DNA of 64,000 nt. Source: Anaeramoeba flamelloides (Eukaryota; Metamonada; Anaeramoebidae). This document shows positions 25,451 to 36,800 of this stretch, one piece after another. Numbering within the stretch: the first letter of the stretch is position 1; each line of letters begins with the position of its first letter. The stretch is from contig JANTQA010000032.1 of assembly GCA_027625915.1 (NCBI GenBank), positions 11,610,001 through 11,674,000 on the forward strand, given 5' to 3'. The notes beneath the pieces are model-generated. The model saw only the letters and a program-made list of their open reading frames with translations, searched no databases and was not told where the DNA came from. The translations under genes and the position numbers were made by a program.

Positions 25451-26743
25451 TAATTTTAAACCACTATTAATTACATTCAAATTAACTTTTAAATGGAAAT
25501 TCCAAACTTATATTTGTCGAGTAGTGTCTTTTGTATTTTCATTAAGTTAAATGTTAAGGAACCAAAATAAGATATAAACATTACATAAAGTTTCATTTGC
25601 ATCCAATATTATTGTTTAATAATAGTAAACTATATATATATATATAAATTAAAGTAATCTTTATTAGATTTTAAAAATAGTAGAGGTTCTCTTCATTTTT
25701 AAAAATTCATAACCCATAATAAACTAATTAATAATTGAATAGTCTTGATATTAAGTATATTTTGAATTAATGAATAAATCCAATTTCATGTAATATAAAT
25801 AAAATCTTTTTCAGTCAATGTGCCTACTTTATTTGAAGAAATAAAACATATTCTCGAATTTTAATTCTTTATTTTTCTTAAATATATTTAGAATTTTTAA
25901 ATCTGATCATTTTTTCTCTTTTTGTAAAAAAAAGTTTTTTATGTTAAATTTTTTCTCATTTTGTATTTTTTTTTTTCTTTTCTTTTTTTCTTCTTATTCT
26001 TACTTTTCAATTTTTCTTTTCTCTTTTTTTTTTTTTTTAAATTAAATTCTAAAAAATCCTTTAAAACTCCAAATAAATATTAAGAAAATTGCGGTTTTGT
26101 AATTTCTTTTAAAATTCATACTCTTTCAATTAAAAAATATTATTCTTTACAATTTTAATTTACTAAAGAAATAGAGATTGGTCGCGCCTATCATTCCAAT
26201 GGAATGGATCTAAATAAATTTTTTTTAACATTTTTTTTATTGAAATTTATGGTTTGTTTAGATATTCCTATTATGAATATCAACTCTAATCTGAAGTTTA
26301 TTATTTATCTTATTTCTAAACAATTCTTCATAGGTAGATTCTTAAAAAAAAAAAAGAGTAATTTTTCATTTTAGACAGCGGAATTTTGAATGAAATGGAT
26401 TCTATATAAATATTTTTTCCACAATAACATTTTGACTTTTTTATATATTTTTAGCAAGGATTTTTCTTATTCAAATTAAATTGTCTGAAAAGGTTCAAAA
26501 TCTTTGGACCTACCTAAATTATTTGGAAATTCTTTAATAATGAACCAATTTTGATAGAATTTTATATTTTATTTTATTATCACAAATACTACTAGGATTA
26601 TAAGAATAAAAATGCCAGGAATATTGGTTCTTCAAAATATTATATAAAGTGCTTTTATTGTGAAAATAATCACATTTTCCCTATATAAAAAAATATGGAA
26701 TAATAATTTTTCTTAGATATCTGAAATAATTCTTTTTTAGATA

Positions 26744-26941
26744 CAGTCAGTTCCACTTTTAAGGCACAAACTTTCAACGAGATTTAAGGCACAAAAAAAT
26801 CTCATATTAAGGCACAAAATTTTGAATTCTTTTTTTTTTTACAATTTATTTTACTAGAATTTGAATGTTGTACCTTAATTTGAGATTTTTTTGTGCCTTA
26901 AATTTCGTTGAAAGTTTGTGCCTTAAAAGTGGAACTGACTG
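26744..26941. mobile_element. Tc1/mariner-like palindromic MITE, copy 1
   Basis: The element is 198 bp and almost wholly palindromic. It opens CAGTCAGTTCCACTTTTAAG and closes CTTAAAAGTGGAACTGACTG, with TA on both sides, the target duplication of the Tc1/mariner superfamily. Each arm is about 85 bp and has an internal GGCACAAA motif repeated three times on the left. The loop is a T-rich stretch. It encodes no protein. Related copies are at about 41762-41955 and 48214-48411, with a more distant relative at 36118-36340. Confidence 0.88.
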
Positions 26942-28182
26942 TATACTAAGTTAATTTCAGAAAATTCGTAGAATCCATTTTGGGTATTTTATTTAACTCT
27001 AATTCAATTTTTATAGAATTTATTTGTCAAATTAATAACCTTCTGAAAATCACAGTAATTTTTGAGATATTAAAAAAAATAAAAATTAAAGAAATTTTCA
27101 AAGTGAGACAATAAAAAAAAAATCCTAAAAACTTGCATCCAACAGCAACTTTAACAACACACCTCTGTAGATATTGCTTTAGTTTTGAAATATTTCCAAG
27201 ATAAGAGAAATTATTACCTAATTAAGAAATACTAAAAATTGAAAATTGCAGAACTAACATATTGAGGTTAAAAAAAACTAAACTTTAGTGATCCGAACTT
27301 TTAGGAAAAGAAACTCACCCAAACATTCTTATCTTGATAAAAATAACAAACTAATTCCAAATAGAGGAAAAATAAACCTTAAACTTTTTAATCGAGCTCA
27401 TTTCATTATTTCAATTTAATTTCATAATTTAAATTTAAGGTATCTTTATTTATCACTTCTAAAAAATAAAAACATATTTTCAAAATTTTCCCTTTTTACA
27501 ACCATTCTAAAATCAAAATTGATTGGATCGTTTTTTTTACATTTTCAAATTATTTTCAGAATGTTTAACACATATCTGCAATTATGATTTCTTAATTTTT
27601 CATGTTTTTTTGAGAAATGTGTAATTTTTTCATTAATGATGATACTTTTTTGCAACACTTTGTAAATTTTTAAAAAAAGATTAGAAAATCATAATTATTT
27701 CCAAATTTCAGCAAAGTCAATTATTTTTATTCTTATATCTACTTTAACTAACAAAAAATTGTAAATTATACTTTATTATCCAAAAAAACACAAAAATTTT
27801 TTAATTTCTAATTGGAAAAAAAAAAACAAAAAAAAGAGATAAAAATATGAGATCATTATTTATTGTTTTTATGAGTGCTATCAAGAAATTAATTCAAGTC
27901 ATGTCATTAATTAATATTTTGTTATGAGCAAAATTAAACTTTTTGTAAAACCAGTTTTCATTTAAAAAATTTTTATTTGTTTATTTGATAATTGTTTTTC
28001 TCAAGCTCAATAAAAAATTCACATTCAGTACGATAAGACTTAGAAATCTCTGCGAACAAATGGTACACCACTATTATTTGAGAATTAAAATCATAAAAAT
28101 AAGAAAATAATTCAATAAACAAAGGAAGGAGAAAAAATAAGATTCCCATTTAAAAAAAATTAATAGATTATAAAGTAGATTC

Positions 28183-29066
28183 TTACAGTGGGCAATAGTG
28201 AACTAATAAGTGAATTTGTCCTTTTGCTTTTTCCTTCTTCATTGGTTTGATATCATACCATCTTTTGTGTACCAGAAGAGAGAAATATAACAATAAAAAA
28301 GAAAAAAAATTAGTTTTATTTAGGTTATTCGAAATTTAAAAAGAAATCAAAATAATTTAAAAGAAAAAAAAAAAATAAAAAGTGTTAAATCAAAAAGAAA
28401 AGGTTTGATCGAAATTGAAAAAAAAAATTAAAATAAAACAAAATTTCAACTTACCCATCATGTGGTTGTCCATTAACAAAAGTAGAAAGAGGAATTTTGA
28501 CCATTCCAATTGAGTCATCATTAGATACCTAAAAATTTTTTCAAAAAAAAAAGAGAAAAAAAATTTGATAAATGAGTCAAGAAAAACTTGAAAGCGATCA
28601 AAACAAAGATAAATAAAGAAAAGAGAACAAACTTTGTCATGATCAAAAAGCTGAACACGGAGGAAATCGGTTTCTTCGTCACCTGGCATTGTTTCCAAGA
28701 TAAAGGTTTCTGACCATTTAGGATGGAGAGTTTTGGTTTTTGTTGAAGTTTTTCCTGCAAATTCAAATCCTTTCTTTTTCATTTTTTTGTTGATTTCTTC
28801 ATCATTAATTTTTAAGATACAATAAGGATCAGACTAAAAATTTTTTTGAATTAACAAGTTTTTAAAAAAGAGAAAAAAAATTTTTAAATTTTAAAAAAAA
28901 AAAAAAAGAAAAAGAAACGCGAAAAATTTTTAGAATTAAGATGATGTTAATGAACAAAACGAGAAAGGAGGTTTGAGTTAAAAGAACAAAAAAAATTTAC
29001 TTTTCCACCAAGATCTGCACCATGGATCCCTTTAGCTTCGATTACTCTTACGTAAAGATGGTTCAT
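28183..29066 (-). CDS. Small single-C2-domain protein
   Basis: Four exons (29066-29001, 28833-28633, 28528-28455, 28261-28183), all phase-consistent, give 139 residues that are essentially one C2 domain. It starts MNHLYVRVIEAKGIHGADLG; exon 2 has SDPYCILKIN, TLHPKWSETFILE and FLRVQLFDHDK; exon 3 has VSNDDSIGMVKIPLSTF; exon 4 gives GWYDIKPMKKEKAKGQIHLL and ends VHYCPL. All five usual Ca2+-binding aspartates are visible (D18, D24, D86, D88, D94), so Ca2+-dependent phospholipid binding is likely by family knowledge. There is no signal peptide, transmembrane segment or second domain, as in small C2 proteins such as plant SRC2/BAP-like or Copine-less C2 proteins. Introns are about 100-195 bp. A predictor that reads only exon 2 would translate into the intron and report a false 130-residue frame. 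Confidence 0.9.
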
Positions 29067-30859
29067 TTGATATTAAATTATTGTTCGTAATAAAAGAAAA
29101 AAAAAATGAAAATTTTGATGCGAGTTTTATGAAAATAATCTCCTAAAAGAGATGAAAACTAACTATTCACCTTTTGGAAGAGTAAATATTTTTCAGAGTC
29201 TTGGGTTTTCCTGAATAATGAAAAATAATAAATTTAAGGTAGCGTTACAAAGATCCAAAGACCAAACAAAAATTTACTTTTAGTTTAGTGTATTTATACT
29301 ACTTTTAAATCTCAAATTAGTTTTTCTATACTTGTGATTTCTATTTGGTTCAATTTCTGATTCTTTGAAATCTAATCTTATTATCAAAATAAATGTAATG
29401 TTATATCTTGATAATTTATAGAAGTAATGTGAAAAGATTCCAGTTATTTTTCATGTACCAAGAACCTCAAAAATTATTCGAGAAAATTAATTGTTTTGAT
29501 ATTTGATTAAAAAAGTAGAAAAACTTTTCTTTTTATCTTTGATTTTGGTTTTCAAACAGAATTAAAATTAAACTTGAATGAAATTATATCTTGAAATTTT
29601 ACTTTGGAAACTTCAAGAATATCCAAATTTCATGTTCTGTAAAAACCGAAATACAATATATTATCCAATAAAAATCATTTAAAAGTTATTTCATTATGTA
29701 AAGTCAAAATATGACATAATTGTTGTTTTTTTTTAGGATTTTGAAATAATTTTCTAAAATCGAAAAGCATATATTGATCCAAAAACTTTTGACAAAATAC
29801 TAATTAAACAGTTTTAATCTAGTCCTAGAATCGTGCTGGGTAGAGTACAAGAAAAGGCTTAGTTGTATTCACATTTTTATTTGTTTTTAAATCTCATCAA
29901 TTGGATTCATTTCTCTTGAGTTGCTAAAATCCTCGATATATTCCTTTAAGATCAGATCTAATCAATTTTGTTTGATTAAGATCTAATCATGACCAATTTA
30001 AAGTTTTTCAATTATTACAGATATTTTTATCCCTTTTACTCTAATAAAAAAGGTGTTTTAGAACATGATATATATGTTCTGTAAAGGTGTTTTAAATGTA
30101 AAAAAATTTTATAAAATTATATAATTCAACTTTTATAATATAAATATTTGGTCTAAAATGTGTTATAAAAAATTTTAACATCTTATAAATAGGCTATAAG
30201 AATATTTTTTTAAAAAATATTTGAAAAATCATCATGTAAAAGGAAATTTGATCATAGAAATGTTATACCGATTTTATAAAAAAAAAATATTTATTAGGGT
30301 TATCTTCCTCTAAACACTTTTAAAAAAAAAAAAAAAGGAGGAACCCAAACAATTTAAAAAGGTGAATTAAAAAAAAGTAAAAAGAATTGTAAATAGAAAA
30401 TAAAACATTTGAATATATGATCATATCAAAATTTGAATTTATTTTTTTTAAGGGAGTAGCCATGGTAAAGAAAAATTTTTCACTTTTTTATAATTTTGAA
30501 AGGGATCAGAAAATACCATTTTTGACTTTGGTTGTACCTCATTGATTTTTATTATTTAAAGTACTTCATTCATTCGATTTTTTAAATTTTTTTTCAAAGT
30601 CTCAAAGAAATTTCCATAATAGAATGTTGAGTTAAATTGTTTAAAGTCGTGTTTCAAATGCTGAATAACTTATCTTTTATCCTTATCTCAACATTCTATT
30701 GTGGCATTTAATTTTTTCATTTTTTATGTTTTCATCATTTTTGAATTTTTTTTTTCATGGCAACAAAAAGCTTAGTTGAAAGATTTTTTTATCAGTGATA
30801 TTTAGTATAAATGGATTTTTTTAAAAATGAACTACAACATTACAATCCAGAGAACCACA

Positions 30860-31810
30860 AAAGGAAATATGAATGGGACTTAAATAGCTAGAAGGATTCT
30901 AAAAAATAATAATTATACCAAAACATTACTTGTTATGATTTTAAATCGTTTGATTAAGTGGAATTGGAGAAGTGAATGTGATTATATTTTATCAAAGGAT
31001 AAACCACCAAATAGCTCTAAGTTTTATTCGAGAATCCAAAATTATCTTCTCCCAAAAAAAAAAAACTAAACCCCAATCCAAAAATTTGGACACATCTAAA
31101 ATCAAAAATACGATAACAAAAACTCAATTCATTATATTTTTCCAAACGTAATATAAAACCATATTTAAGTTGACATTGTATTAATGTTTTTATAAGTAAC
31201 CATTTTCATCCAAAAAAAAGAAAACAATAAAAAATAAAAAAAATTAAAATAGTGTATCCAAAATAATGAAAAAAGCTGAACAAATACAGTATTTGTAAAT
31301 TTGTTAAAATTACACCAACAATTATTGATCGATCAAATGATAAGATACCATGGAATAATTGTATGTAGATTTTTCATTTTAGAAACTCAACAGTAACATT
31401 CTATCAACCATCCATCAAAAAATCCCAGATCTAACAAAACAGATTTCATAACTCAAAAAAAACGAAATGTAAACAAAAAGTACAAAAAATAAAAAATGAA
31501 ATAGTTTGTAAAATCAAAATTATTGCCAAATTGAATGTAAAGTCTGGTATTGCTATTCTTTTGACCTTTTAAATTCTGCCCAAATTATTAAAATTAAGTT
31601 TCTTTTAATAATAAAAAAAAAAAATCGAACCAATTTTATCAATATATTCTCTTTTTTTTTATTGCTTAATATTACTCAAAAAAAAAATATCAAATAATTT
31701 TTTTAATAAAATTTTTAGAGAATCTACAATCACACGCCATTCAAATAAAATATTCTGATCTCATCTCTCTCGAAGTTTTATCATGTCTCATGGTGTAGCT
31801 ACTCCCTTAA
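30860..31810 (+). repeat. Dispersed repeat family D, copy 2 (interrupted by family E)
   Basis: Both flanks of this block match the uninterrupted copy at 1205-1620. The left flank ends at TTATCTTCTCCC plus an A run (about 31060); the right flank resumes at an A run followed by CCAATTTTATCAAT (about 31615) and goes on to TTTTTAGAGAATCTA. The extra DNA between them is a complete family E copy, which defines the insertion site in an A-rich target. Confidence 0.75.
31062..31605 (+). mobile_element. Family E element inserted within family D
   Basis: This is about 545 bp, starting near TAAACCCCAATCCAAAAATT and ending near TTAAAATTAAGTTTC. Its limits follow from the empty family D copy at 1205-1620. 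The same unit occurs inverted at 18430-18965, with matching ends. It has no protein, no clear terminal inverted repeats and no obvious target duplication apart from A-rich sequence on both sides. A SINE-like or non-autonomous DNA element are both possible. The internal plus-strand reading is not open. Confidence 0.65.
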
Positions 31811-32614
31811 GACTTTAAATTTTGAGTTTTAATTGCCTTTTGAATATTGACAAATATTACTTTTCCTAATATAAATCAAAGAAGGGCAGTTTCACTTTCT
31901 CAATACAAAGAGTTGACCACCCCTTAGTTCTGAGGAAAAAACACTTCTATGACTGAAACCCCAAAAATTTCAGAATAAATGATGATCAAATATTAATTAT
32001 TAATTTATTTATTATCCATTGGAATGCTTGATTAAATGAAAAATCTGAAATTAAGAACAACTTGTTGAAGATATATGATAAAATAACAAAGGTATTCATA
32101 TTCAATATGTTAAAGGATTGATCACATAAAATTTACAAAACACTCACCAAAAATTTGTTAAACGAAAAGGGGAAAAAGTTATAATTACTTTTGGAGAAAT
32201 GAAATATGTGAGATTCTGATTTTACTTTGAGAGTAGCTGAGTTTGAATAATTTATTTTGATTCAGAAACATTTTTTTCTTTTTTTTTTAGTAAGACAAAT
32301 GAAAATTTCATTGAATTTACCATCCAATTCAGTGACAAAATGTTTTTTCTTAAGAATTGGTATTAAAATGCTTTTAATAAATGCATGGCAACCACAAATT
32401 GGGATCTGATCCAAAATATGAGATAATGATTATTTTTGGTGAATATTACAATGGAAATCAAATCAGATAAAATAAAAAAATATAAACCAAAATAAATGAA
32501 AACAAATTAAAAAAATTTTTTTTCTTTTATTAATTAAATAATACTATAATTTATACAAATTTTTGAAAAAAATAAAACTTATTTGAGCATGCCAGTTAAG
32601 ATTTTATTTTGATT

Positions 32615-33816
32615 TTATTTTTGTATTAAAAGTGAGAGTTTTTTTGAATTAATAAGAATTTTTTCAGGTACCTCTTCATTAATTTTGAGATCAAAATTTA
32701 TCGGTATTTGATTTTTAGCAAGATAACCACATAGCGATATTTTTTCTACAATTTGAATTAAATTTTGAATATCGTAACCATCCCTTTCTGAAAATACTAA
32801 ATATTTAAGTAACAATTCATTTTGAAATTGATTTACATTTTCGTTTTCATTTTCATTTTCGTTTTCATTTTCGTTTTCGTTTTCGTTTTCATTATCATTA
32901 TCGTTATCGTCATCATTTTCTTTTTCCTTTTCCTTTTCTTCCCCGCTTTCCTTATCGTGGTCATTATCCTTATTCTTATCCTTATTTTTAACACTTTTGT
33001 TAATAAGATTTTTTCTATCAAATTTTGTTATACAGTTTACTTCAATTTCTTCTAATTTAATTTTTTGAATTGTGGCAATTAAAATAAACAAATTTAAAGA
33101 CATTGAACCAAATGCAGCAGACACGAAAGAACGCCAATTTATGTCCTGCCCACTGCCACCGATATCAATAGGCCAATCAATTTCAAAAATATTTTTTTTA
33201 TTTTTTTCCCCTAAGATCAACCCTTTAAATTGGCTTGATTTAGAGCTATTTCTAATATTCCAAATACCACTCACCGTTATTGTTTTAAAATGATGCTTTG
33301 ATTTACTTTTTGAGATTTTCTTTCTTGATCTTTTTAATTTTTTAACATTGAGTCCATTCAATAGCCCCTTCCCAGTTTTTTTTTTTTTCTCTTTAACAGA
33401 CGATTGGCTATATTCATATTCAAGTCCAAACTCGGCCGAACCTTTTAAAAAATTAATCATTGGGCAGTTATTCTTCGCAATATTAAAATATCTTGTAATA
33501 TCCTCTCGGTGTTCAGATGTTTGCACAGAAACCTTAATATCCATGTTCATCACATATGGATCGTCAGATTTAATATTTAAAAACAATTTCATATTATATT
33601 GAAATGTATTTTCAATATAAAATTCTTTTAATTTTATACCATTTAATGAACACAATGAAATGAACGATCTATTGAATATTTAAATATGATATGACACGAC
33701 ACATAAACACAGAAATAGTAAAAGAGATATATAAATTTTAATATAAAAATATTATGAATTGAAATTTAAAAAAATAAAATAAAATAATATAAATGTATAA
33801 ATTATAAGATTGTTGC

Positions 33817-33847
<31 letters not shown>

Positions 33848-36800
33848 AATGCAATATGAAATCGATTATAAAAAGAAATTAGACCATTCAGAACTCAAAT
33901 AAAAGCATTTAATCAGCTTTTTTTTTTTTTTCATTTTTTTATTGTTCTATATTATTTTTTTTATTTCCAACATTTAAGAAAAATAAAAAGTTATTGCCCC
34001 CTTCAAAATAAAAAAATCAAATTTTCACAAAATTCAAATTTTGGTTTTACATTTGCCAAAAGTATTAGAAATATTGAGAATATGATTCTGTGAACTATTT
34101 ATTATCATTTTTTTTTTAAAAAAAAAAATAAAATAAGGATATCACTCAAATTTGAAGATTGTTGCTAATGAGATATTAGTAATTTTTGAACATAGATTTT
34201 TATTCTACCTACCCTCTTAAAGAAAATCACAATACTCTATGAACACAGTTTTTATTTATTTATTTCTCTCAAAATATAGAAACGTTTTAAAAAAGTGTGT
34301 CAAAGTACTGATAAATTCAAAAAAATACCTGTAAATTTTCAGTTCAATTTCCTTTTTTAAAAACAATTTTTTTTTTATTGAAGTGGATAAAGGGTTATAT
34401 TGGTTTAAATCCAAAGAAAAAATTGAAATTAGTTGGTTTTCTGAATGTTCTTTGAAATGAAATGATTATTTTGAAAGTCTAGTTATCATATTTGTAAAAA
34501 GAGAATCAAACAAAATATTTTTATAATTTTATTTGAATTTATCAGTATTGAAAAAAAAATCAACGAAATTCATAAGAAATTTTTTTACAACACCTTTTTA
34601 TAATGACTTTCTCTAAGAAAAATTTCAAAAATTTAAATTTACTTTTGTGAAAATAAAAGCGGGGAATTTTTTTTTTGAAATGATAAAAAGTTAATTGTTC
34701 ACCTTAGTAAAAATGATCAAAATCACCAGAATTTTTAAAAAGATAATAAGAATCCAAATGGGGACTAAAACATTTTTACAAGAATAGAGTTTAACTTAGA
34801 TTTTCTGCATTTAAATTTCATCAAGATCCTTAAAGTAAATTATTTTAAAAATTAAATACTTTATTATTAATTGTAAAGAGTATCAAAAATTGAATAAAAA
34901 AAAAATACATTTTGAGAGAAAAGGTATGAACAAGTGGTAAAACGCCCAACTTATAATCTGAAGTTCTGAGATTATAATCCCCTTAACCACATAATTTGTG
35001 ATTGTTTACCATGTTCTCAAATAGTTATAAAAACCACCATTGTGTAATTTTAATTAAAAATCGTGTTTTTATTATCATAGAACCGCTAATCTTTTGAAGA
35101 AATTGTCTGGCCTGATTTGAATCTTTTTGACTATTCTAAAAATCGATTCTGAATAGAAATTAGGTACAAAATACCCACTTGATTTATGGAGCGGATCATA
35201 TTTTTAGGAGAAATGGCCAGATTCGCTCTCTCACTTGGTTAAATAATATCTCTAATTCAAAATTAGGTATGCCGGGAAGTGCCGTAGAGTACCTAGGTTT
35301 TCTTGAGGTTTTCTATTTTATTTGTGAAGTGTTCTAGGTTTTTTTTACCTTTTGAAATAAACAGAAAATTTTAATAAATTGTCGGTTTATTTCGAAAAGT
35401 AAAAAAAACCTAACAAAAATCTATTAATTTTCTAAATAAATAGAAAACTCAAAAAAACCTAACGAAAATCTATTGATTTTCTGTATATTTCAAAAATTCA
35501 AAAAAACCTAACGGCAAATAGGTGAACTTTGATTACTCAGTCTTTAATGAAAAAGAAAAGAAAAGAAAAAAAAAATATATTTTTAGTCAATTAATATCCC
35601 CTAAATTATGACCTTCAGAAATAATCCTTAATATTAAATCAGAATTATTTTGAGAGTAATTGTGAAAAAATATCTTATTAAGAGTAATTAATTGTGAAAA
35701 TTACCAATTTTGGAATTTTCAATTTTTCAATTAAAAATTTTAATAGAACATAAAAAATCAATTATTTAAAAAATAGTATTAAATATTCAGATTAAGGATT
35801 TAATAGGACCTAGTATATGGATATAAAATTCAAATTACTAACCCCAAGAAATACTTATTTTTAAATAAACATTTAAAAGGGCAAAGATAAAAAATAGTGA
35901 TAATTCTAAATTTCTATAAAGATTTTGTTTTTAATATAGAGTGTTGTGGTTTACAGCCATCTTCTTTAACTATTTTGATGAAATTAAAATGAAGAAAATC
36001 TATTTGATACTCCATGCTTCTTAAAAAGTTTTTGTCGTCATTTGAATTCTTATTAACTTTTTAAAAATTCTGATGAATTTAATAATTTTTACTAAGGTGA
36101 ACAATTAAATTTTGGATACAGTCGGTATACCTTTTAACGAACACCCCCAATTAATCAAATAAAGTACAAAAATAATATTTTTTTTAAGGTACAATTTTTG
36201 AATATATAGAAACTAATTTTTTTTTAGATTTGAATTTGAGATGAAAAAAAAAAAGATTGTGCGTTATTGTTTTTTTTTTTTGTACCTTTTTTTGATTAAT
36301 TGGAGTCTTATATGTGATCTTATGGTATGCGCTAAAAATTCCTAGTGCTTGATTTTAAAAAAAAAATGTAACACTTTTTTTTCACAACATCAACCCCGAA
36401 GAAAAAACAAATAAGATTTCTTTTATGAAAAGTTATTTTTCATATTTATTTTTGGCTTTTGTAAAAATTTTCTGTTGATGAAAATTCAAAACTCTTGTTC
36501 AAGTCTGAGTCGAATGAACTTTTCTACAAGAAGGTGTACAAATTTTAATACACGATCTTCACGAAGAAATAATCCTTCTTTTGTTTCGGACCTATGAAAA
36601 AATATGATTAAACCTCCAAAAAAATTGAATTATTTGTGGAACGTTCAAGTACAAAAGTTTTATCATCAATGTTTTGTTCAAAATTTTTGTGGAATAACCA
36701 TGAACAAAAATATTAATTTTTTGTTTAAGTGGGTAAGTATCTATTACAAATTTTGAGAGCCACAGTTTATGTGTAACTGAATTATTCAATTCATTTCTTT

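Larger units (their letters stand above)
22353..28182. other. Intergenic region, about 5.8 kb
   Basis: This lies between divergent flanks of AP-3 mu (5' side) and the C2 protein (3' side). No gene is supported. It contains a hairpin array (about 23510-23700), a Tc1/mariner-like MITE (26744-26941) and TA tracts at about 25420-25446 and 25633-25647. A 58-bp block at about 22736-22800 (containing AACAAGTGATGTAGATC) recurs inverted at 60541-60600. A short minus-strand frame from ATG at 22518 (MSNQEDTSKVLRNFISKEAS) ends at a GTAAAT donor-like site, but it cannot be joined in phase to AP-3 mu. Confidence 0.5.
29067..32614. other. Intergenic region, about 3.5 kb, mostly nested repeats
   Basis: There is no gene. 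The right half is repeat family D (30860-31810) with family E inserted inside it (31062-31605). The left half is AT-rich with A/T runs. At 30590-30720 there is an inverted pair around AGAATGTTGAG and CAACATTCTATTG, a weak hairpin. Confidence 0.5.

Noticed and set aside
33818-33843. Run of about 26 A upstream of OsmC exon 2, considered as a retroposon tail
   Set aside because: No adjoining element or target duplication can be seen, and similar A runs are common throughout the window.
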